From Arthrinium phaeospermum (lineage: Eukaryota; Ascomycota; Sordariomycetes; Amphisphaeriales; Apiosporaceae), in NCBI GenBank assembly GCA_006503535.1, contig QYRS01000011.1:434001-498000 (forward strand): DNA of 64,000 nucleotides, in the 5' to 3' direction. Shown here one piece after another: positions 56,740-64,000 of this stretch. The notes beneath the pieces are model-generated. The model worked only from the letters and a program-made list of their open reading frames with translations, ran no database searches and had not been told where the DNA came from. The stretch's first letter is position 1. The number at the start of each line of letters is the position of its first letter. The translations under genes and the position numbers were made by a program.

Positions 56740-58331
56740 GGTGGCGGAACGGATTGAAATGGCCGTGTTATAGGTGAGGGCTAGGGCGGTAGATTGCAGT
56801 GGGCAGGTGATTAATTGGCCGGTGAAGAGAGGCGGTAATATTGCAAGGCTTGTTGAAGATGTGTGTTGGAATGCAGAGATACTTCAAGTCTAACTACTCG
56901 GCGTCGTCCAGGCACTCTTTATACAAAGAACACCGGCTCGATGCCAAGGGCGTCTATGCTTTCATCTCGAGATAAACCTCCTGGGCTCGCGCTTGCCAGC
57001 TATACTTGGCAGCACACAGTGGTCCCTATAGACGAAGGTTGCATATCTCCAACTGAGCACCAGTACTGTGGGGAGTGCTACTAAAACCGACCGCTTATTG
57101 AATGACGCCCGATGTGCGAGTGTCGTATAATCCCCAGGCCCGTTTCATCTCCTTCAGCTGCAGCCTCAGCCCTGGTGCCCCGCTGATCATCAGGGCTGTG
57201 CTACGTAGATAATAATATTATTACGGAGTGAATTTGAGGGTTTCTCTAGGCATCAGCTTACTGGGCCGGCTAAGCGATCCTTAGAAGTAGCTAGTGATGA
57301 CAGATGGGGCTACCTAATGATTATCGAGTCTAGCGGTCTTCTATTTTTATGAGGTACCTACCACCAGCATTGCGCCACGAACCTGCCCAGCTCGGCAAAT
57401 GCAAGCTGCGCTGCAGCTTTGATCAGAAATAGGATCTGTAGGTTCGTCCGATCAAGTCATCTCGTGGCATGCATCACTAGTGCATTTGCCTATGGAAATA
57501 GAGTTGCCGCCATCCTATGCATCTTTTGACTTCAAATGTTCCACTTCCCACTTGCGCAATGCGACACGACACCGCACTGCATATTACTGTTGAGACACAC
57601 CTATCATAAACCAATTTGGAACACGTTTCCTTCACATACGACCATATCCTGCTGAATACTAGGGATCCCGTCCGCTCTCCCATATATAAGCAGCAGAGAG
57701 CCGAATTAGTACTAGGGTCGGTGACGACCTGGGAATCCTCGGTGTTGTATGTTTTTTGGCTTTCTACTCTCCTACGTACAACAGCCGAACGATTCTTTTT
57801 TACTTACCGAACTTTTTATACAGTTTAGAACTATCTTTTGGTATATTCTAAGGTGTGTTGGGTGCAGTAGGTCTTTTCGTCGAGCCTCGCCAACCAAACC
57901 AGGGCCGCCCCTGCTTCGTTCTTGGGCAACTGCCATCACTACATCTGATGTTTGCCAAGACACCACTGGGACAGGGCTTGGATGCAATAGGAGGTGGTAC
58001 GGATGTGATAGCCGGTGTAAGGCCCGGGGATATGGGCGGTGAAGCAGTTACTACTCTAAAGCTAGCTATGCTACACGTTGATCTACTATCGGTGCTGTAA
58101 GATTAGTTAACAAAGCTACAGCTAGGTTAAAGAAAGATAGCCCGAGAAGGTTTAGAATATCGCAAGAATGGAAAAGGCGATGCGGCGTTGCCTCACCTCA
58201 AGTGTCATTAGTTCCCAAGCTCCAGGGCATTTAGTATAATACTTACCCTGGGCATCCCCACACGCCGGACAATACAAACCTGCTCATGACCAGACAGTTT
58301 CTCACTTTTCCAGCGGTTACACGTCAAGACC
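56740..58331. other. Intergenic, 1.6 kb, possible transposon remains
   Basis: No gene. TATATAAG at about 57684-57691, followed by AT-rich text with repeated AGCTAGCTATG-like words (58050-58140), looks like old repeat DNA. No LTR pair or domain was confirmed. Confidence 0.45.
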
Positions 58332-60613
58332 TCAGCCGGTGCCCTCAAAGCACTCGGCGATCTCCTTCTTATACCTCTCTCGGATCGCTCTCCGGTCGAG
58401 CTTCTGCGTGGCCGTGACCAGTCCCTGTGGGCAATATTTGGTTAGCAACAACGGCAACGCATGACATTCAGGATCGCACAGCGGCAATACTCACACTTGG
58501 GGGTGTCCACTCTTCGTCCGTCACCACCACACCCGACACAATCTCCAACTCGGAAAGCCCGGCGCGCCGGCCAGCCGCCTGGAGATCCCGGAGGACCAGG
58601 TTCCGGACCTTGCCATCCCCATGCATGCTGTGCTCGTCCACGCCCAGCTCCTTAGCCTTCTCGGCGAGCACCTTGTCGTTGGTCATGACGACGGCGATCG
58701 CGCGCGGGTACCCGGCGTCGGCCTGGACCATGACATTGGCCACGACGTGGCTGCCGCGGTAGACGGCCTCCACCTTCTCCAGGGCGATGTACTCGCCTCC
58801 TTGCATCTTCACAAGGTTCTTGACGCGGTCGATGATGCGCAGGTGGCCCACAGCATCAAACTCCCCGATGTCACCCGTCTTGAACCAGCCATCGGGCGTG
58901 AGCGCCTTGGCCGTCTCTTCGGGGTTCTTGTAGTACTCTGTCATGACGGGCATGCCCTTGAGCCAAACCTCCCCTTGTGGGACCTTGGCGTCGGCGGAAT
59001 AGCCCAGGTCCGGGATAGACACCAGCTTCGCCTCGCAGGAGCCAGGGATGGGGCCAATAGCGCTGTTCGTGTATTCTAGGGGGCACCCGAGGGATCCGGT
59101 TGCGCACGTCTCGGTGAGGCCGTACCCCGCCAGCATGGGGGCCAGAACTAGGGAAACGAACTGTTTCGTTGAGTCGGAAATACCGCTGCCGCCGTTGAAC
59201 GTGAATCGAAGTTGGCCACCGGTAAGGTCGCGGACCTTGCTGAAAACGATGCCGTCGAATAGTGACGCCCCTGGTAGCTTGTTTCGAGACATGAACCCCT
59301 TGTAGCTCAGGGCGCCCGAGAATAAGCTCCGCAAGACCGGGCTTGAGCTGCCCAGTTTGGACATGACCCCTTTCCTGATGGTCTCCCAGATCTGCGGGAC
59401 GCCGGGCATGATGGTGGGCCGGAATTCCCGCATGTCACCGGCGCAATTCTTGACCGAAGTGTCCGACAGGGTTCGCGGGTTGCCGTACCCGACAGTCCCG
59501 CCGATGAAGAACACAAGGTTCTCGAGTGCCATTTCAAGAATATGCGCCAGCGGTAGATACCCGAGGACGCGTTCCTTGGGTGTGACACACTCGTCGATGC
59601 AAGTGAAAAGACCAGCAACTTCGACATAGTTGTTAGTAAAGAATGACAGTGCAGAGCATGAAGAGAGCAGTTAGTTACCTCCGGCGACAAGAGACTGGTG
59701 GGTTATGCAAGCGCCCTTGGGGACACCGCTTGAGCCCGAAGTATACATGACGCAGTACAGGTCCGGGCCCTTGGCGGGGACCGGCTCTACGGGATTCTCC
59801 CGACCGAGCTTGAGCAGCTCCTGGTAGGTGATGAGCTTGATCTCGGGGTGGCTCTTCCTGAAGTCGTCGATCTCGTGCCCAGCGGCGAAAATGCACTCTT
59901 CATTTATGATAACAGTCTTGATGTTGGACGCCTCGAGCGGGCCGCCGGCGAGGGTCGGCAGCAGGTGGGGGTCAATGTACATGACTTCGCATTCTGTCTG
60001 GACGAGCGAATGCTTGATGCCATCGGCGCCGAGTGTATCATACGCGGTGGCAATTGGGATGGACTGGGAGGCACACGCATGGGACGTGGAAATCCAGCTC
60101 ACACTAATTGAGTGTAAGTATCACTTTCTACTGGTAGAGAGACAGGACGAAGAGAGCGGGCGAAAGGGCCTACCTGGTGGTACCGAAGAGGTGAAGCTTC
60201 TTGTCGGGCCCAAGGCCCAATTGGCGCAAGCCGCAGCCGAGCTCGATAATGAGCTTCTCATATTCCTTGTAGGTGACGTAGGTGAAGGGGGTGAGCTCAA
60301 AGAACTGCCACTCTTTGGTGACCTCTTTTACCTGGCCGTCGACGTTCTTCTGGATCTTTTTGGACTCTTTGTGGAGCTTGACGAGTTTGCGGTAGCCGAC
60401 GGCGGGGTTGTCGGGATGGAGGCGGGCGCTGCGACGGATGATGTCGAAGACGGTGTGGACGCCGTCGGCTGGAGTGTTGACCAGCCCATCCTTGTACTTG
60501 ACGTGCCGGCGGGGAATTGTCTCGCCGGGCACCTTGGGGTAGCCGGGCGCCTCGACGGTAAAAGGCGGCTTGTGCACTTGCTGAAGCGGTAGGGGCCCCG
60601 TAGAGTAGGCCAT
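58332..60613 (-). CDS. Long-chain fatty-acid CoA ligase (Faa1/Faa4-like)
   Basis: ATP-dependent acyl-CoA synthetase of the ANL (AMP-binding) superfamily, acting on lipid droplets, ER or peroxisomes. Exons 60174-60613, 59679-60103, 58495-59618 and 58332-58424 give 693 residues, the family's length. The AMP-binding P-loop is CVMYTSGSSGVPKGACI, and LAHILEMALENL follows. GGSGISDSTKQF, YGLTETCATGSL, GWFKTGDIGEFDAVGHLRIIDR and KNLVKMQGGEYIALEKVE are the later ANL motifs. The end, TATQKLDRRAIRERYKKEI, is typical. All introns have GT-AG ends (60-70 nt). Confidence 0.93.
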
Positions 60614-61567
60614 AGTAAGGCAATTGTAAAAACGCAAGACCGGAGCGCCGGCGCAAAAGCGATTGGTATGCGGAGAAAGGGATGGAGGTAAGGAGCTTGC
60701 AGCTGCAATCGGGCGCTGACGACGTGAGACGCGAGGAGGAACTGGCCGGCTGACGGGAGCAGCGACATTGGGGAGGTAGGTAATCCTTCACCAACCCCCA
60801 GAAACGCCAAGGTCAGCCAGCCTGCGCCGCTGTCCTATTCGGCCAAGTCGGCGGTTTACCAATCCGGCGGAACAACAGCAACAGTTGCTGTTGCAATGCA
60901 GGCCACACAGCACAGGGATGTTGTCCCTAGTGCAACCGCCACCAACCAACTATCCTACCAAGCCCCCATTCCTTGCGCAGTTACTCCAGGCCACGACTTC
61001 GCAGGTGTCAGCTCATACTAGTTTCTCATGGTAACGCGAGTGCGACATTCTTTGATATCAAACCGTCATGCCGTTGATGAGCGACTCTTGCGAGAACCTG
61101 GGGTTATTCCACTTGAAACACTCTCCACACTGCAATTGAGTTTACACCTCCCCAGTATTAACCGTTGAAGCAGCACTGAAGTCCACCTGTCGGATGTCAG
61201 ATGACGTTTTAGGAAGCCGACACCGAACCGGCCTGGAAAGGGAAACAAGCCGGTGCCGACTGCCCCACTTCGTGCCTACTACTGTTCATGTACCCCAAAC
61301 CTGTAATCATTTGCCTACCTCGACTGGGCCTAAGTCTTACCATTGCGCGCTCGCGCCGCGCCAAGAGCGAGCGGAAGTCTATATGTACCTACCTCCCAGG
61401 GATACAGCAACTCGAGCGAGATTGCATTAGGGGTCCGATCGTACATTCTGTTGGCGGACCATAGTGGCCGCATCTTCTGGAAAGCCCGACGTTACTCAGT
61501 GTCGTATAGATCCTCTGATAGGCAAAAACCTCAAGGCGTTCATGGGTAATGCCGCTGCCAGTCAGGC

Positions 61568-61605
61568 CAGCAGCTTCGAAAACGGTCAGCAGCTTCGAAA
61601 ACGGA
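61568..61605. repeat. 19-bp tandem duplication
   Basis: CAGCAGCTTCGAAAACGGT occurs twice head to tail, with only the last base differing. Origin unknown; slippage is likely. Confidence 0.85.
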
Positions 61606-62076
61606 GGCTGGAAGTTTCCTACTAAGTAGATCGCCGAAACATTTACGGGTTCATGCCGATAATGAGATGAACATGCAATAGTCCTCACATGCCCGAGCCT
61701 CGGACAGCTTGGTAGATATCGGGCCGAGGATCTGGTGCAGGTCGCAGATTGGGATCGACGCCAGCATGCTCTAAACTTAGTAGACCTGATGGTAGCGAGG
61801 CACTCGCGGTACAGTAGTTGTTTCCAGCCCAATTTGTCAAGATATCTGTGATCGGCGGATAGGGAGTCTGGAGCGATTGCTTCCTCTTCTCTCTCCCGGT
61901 TTTGGACTCATGCCAAATGCTTCACAAGCTGCTCATACCCAACACGACAATGACTAGAATCATGTTCTCGAAGATATGAGAGGGAGACTTGTTCTCATCA
62001 TTTTGAATCTTTTTCCTGTGACTCACGTTGCGTGACAAACGTGCAGGCTGCAAGAGGACTCCGCCTTCCCCAAAAT

Positions 62077-62131
62077 ATACGAGCTACCCCTATCCTGAGT
62101 CGTGCCAGGTCCGAATAGGGGTAGCTCGTAT
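62077..62131. repeat. Perfect 17-bp inverted repeat with 21-nt loop
   Basis: ATACGAGCTACCCCTAT at 62077-62093 is the exact reverse complement of 62115-62131. A strong hairpin on either strand. It does not flank a gene end closely (the Drs2-type gene ends at 63371). Confidence 0.85.
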
Positions 62132-63370
62132 CTTGATTTTGCGAACGGCTATATTTTGCCCATTGGGTACCTGGCAGTGCTGAATAACATCGTTTTGGCT
62201 TTATATGCCTATTATGAACCCATTTCCAAGTACATTTGTATAAATTGCAGGACTTGGAGTTTTGTCATCATCCGCCGCCAATCCCCGTCCCTCACGGCGG
62301 CAGCTGTCAACCCCTTTCTCGCTCTATTGATACCCCATATAGTTTCAACATGCATTTGCCATCTACACTTCTGAGTGGGCGACTTTAACAAGTGTTTGAC
62401 ACATAGCCAACATGGGTCCGAGACGTGTTAGCATTTTTCGAGATTGAGTCGAGAGGGAGGGGGTGCTCACTCCGGGGATGGGTTGTGTGATGTTGCAGTC
62501 AACGCAAGGGAGACCTGCCCTGAAGCGACGTTGGGCATGTACATACACAAGGAATCCGAGACACCACTCATAGTGTGTCCTACTGTGACGGTGGGGGTAC
62601 CAGGTTGGACGAAGAGAGGGAAGACAACCAGTTGGAAACGCCGCACAAGATGCAACCGCCATCTCCCAAAAGCCCAGGGGCTGGCTGCTTTGGTACACGA
62701 TCTGATCACATAGGTACATTGATCAAGGCCGCAAGAGATGTGTAGGATGGATCTTAGCACCCAAGTCGATTATGGAAATACTCCACGACAAGTTGGACCA
62801 AGGCGTTCCATTGCCCCTTTTCCAGCACTTAGAACATATGACTCCAGTACTCCATGCTGGCTATAGCCTACTTACACCGCCTGAACAAGTATATATACGA
62901 GTTGGGAAATGCCAAACCTCATCAAACCATCTGCAAGCACACGCAAGGAGATAAACCTTCACAGCAATCCACTTCCATGATATGAGGGAGGGACAGTTCA
63001 AGCAGGAGAATACCGATGCATTCGGGCCGGCCACTTCCACGCACAAACCCCAATTGCCGCTCGGATCCGGGAAAGGACACACACACTTGCAGTAATACGT
63101 CAAGCCCCTGCGAGAATAAACCGGTCAAGTCTCCTCAAGAACAAGCAATTCCACAGAATATTATTCCAGTGGTATTCGTGAATTCCTCTGTTGTAATCTG
63201 GAACGATCAAGACAGGTGCTGTTAATGGAGAAAGTACGGTTTATTCCTGCGGCCGCCTGACGTTTGATATCTTATATTCTTCCGTCTTCCTCATCTCCAA
63301 TCCAAATAAAATAAAAAGTCATACATCAATAATCTGTCATTCCCCCTATAAACCCAGCCAACTGCTGCTG

Positions 63371-64000
63371 CTACCTTTGCTGTGTCGGCATCTCGCCATA
63401 CCTTCCACGGCCCTGTGTAGTATCGTACGCGTTGATAACGCGCGTTTGACTTTCGTCCGCCGCGCTGAAAGCGTAGCCACGTTGTTTGCGCATGCGTTGG
63501 ACTTGGCGCACTTTGCGAATAGCTTTTTGGAATTGTTCCATTCTGTCATGATATGTTAGTATTTCTGAAGGTATGCTAGGTAAAGGACGAGGGAGACAGG
63601 AGAAGTAGGTGGGGTGGGACAAGACATTGGGGGGCAAGTGGCGCAACCAGGCAACTAGGGAAAACGGAGTAGGGAAACGTACCTTGGTCTATAATCCTGA
63701 ATGTTATACTTCTGGATCTCTTGGATGTGATGATACGTCTGCGGGCGATACATGCGCTTGGCATACTTCCAGGCAAAGTCGCGGAGCAGGCACAGGACCG
63801 ACAAAACCACCGTCTGGAGCCAGAAGACGGGCGACGAGAAGAGCTGGGGCACGAGGCCCTCGTACTCGGTCGAGAAGTGCAGCATAGGCGCCACGGTACC
63901 GTAAACGGCGATGAAGACGTACCAGAAGGCCATGCTACCCGGGATGGCCAGGATGTGGTACTTGGTCCAGTTGTTGGTCACCAGGGCGGCCTTACCAAGG
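63371..64000 (-). CDS. DRS2: Drs2-type phospholipid flippase (P4-ATPase), C-terminal part
   Basis: P4-ATPase that flips phosphatidylserine in Golgi and secretory vesicles. Only the C-terminus is inside; the 5' part lies beyond 64000. The first part (63683-64000) has NNWTKYHILAIPGSMAFWY, FIAVYGTVAPML, FWLQTVVLSVLCLLRDFAWK and YRPQTYHHIQEIQKYNIQDY, the last membrane segments. After a 140-nt intron comes PRMEQFQKAIRKVRQVQRMR, KQRGYAFSAADESQ and YGEMPTQQR, the regulatory tail with basic residues and an FSAADES motif as in Drs2-like proteins. Confidence 0.92.

Larger units (their letters stand above)
60614..63370. other. Intergenic, 2.8 kb
   Basis: No gene was recognised. It contains a 19-bp tandem duplication at 61568-61605 and a 17-bp perfect inverted repeat at 62077-62131. 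Confidence 0.5.

Overview
The window is nuclear DNA from a filamentous ascomycete (Pezizomycotina, most likely Sordariomycetes). The evidence is genes on both strands with short GT-AG introns (about 50-80 nt, CTAAC/CTGAC branch sites, YAG acceptors), very short first exons, and fungal-specific families: SAT4-type rhodopsin-like membrane proteins, an HsbA-type cell-wall protein, 2EXR and BTB proteins, and PEX26. There is no sign of operons, CRISPR or plasmid functions. All starts given are ATG codons read from the sequence.

Layout. 0-6 kb: a partial HSPA12-like Hsp70 ATPase, an unrecognised coiled-coil gene, and an RBR-type E3 ubiquitin ligase with a 14-nt micro-exon. 6-17.7 kb: accessory metabolism with a BAHD/TRI101-type acyltransferase, a SAT4-type membrane protein, a cytochrome P450 and a flavin monooxygenase. 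A Ty3/gypsy RNase H relic and an unrecognised membrane protein follow. 19-27 kb: housekeeping genes, namely PEX26, a divergent pair of splicing genes (PHF5A/Rds3 and pinin), an acidic unknown and a BTB protein. 28-30.3 kb: a large HsbA/repeat GPI cell-wall protein. 32-35 kb: a broken coiled-coil gene and a decayed HNH nuclease gene. 35.3-40 kb: KTI12 and a secreted tyrosinase. 40-42 kb: an F-box/LRR-like gene with several frameshifts. 42-46 kb: a gene desert. 46-57 kb: a second SAT4-type protein, an MFS sugar transporter with an in-frame TAG, a methyltransferase, a glycine-zipper protein, a 2EXR pseudogene, a 5'-truncated Cys-rich protein and a small secreted Cys-rich protein. 58-60.6 kb: a long-chain acyl-CoA synthetase. 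The right edge holds the 3' end of a Drs2-type flippase.

Two things stand out. First, many genes between 20 and 52 kb are interrupted by single-base shifts, mostly a missing base. In several cases the frame and the family-typical length come back exactly if one base is allowed for, so base-level assembly error must be separated from real decay. Second, the in-frame stops in the MFS transporter, the 2EXR gene and possibly upstream of the coiled-coil gene can all be explained by C-to-T changes (CAG to TAG, CGA to TGA), as expected from RIP or cytosine deamination. The most unusual intact protein is the HsbA/GPI protein, whose roughly 30-residue Lys/Val/Thr repeats nearly all carry an N-glycosylation sequon. 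No obviously new multi-gene system was found.
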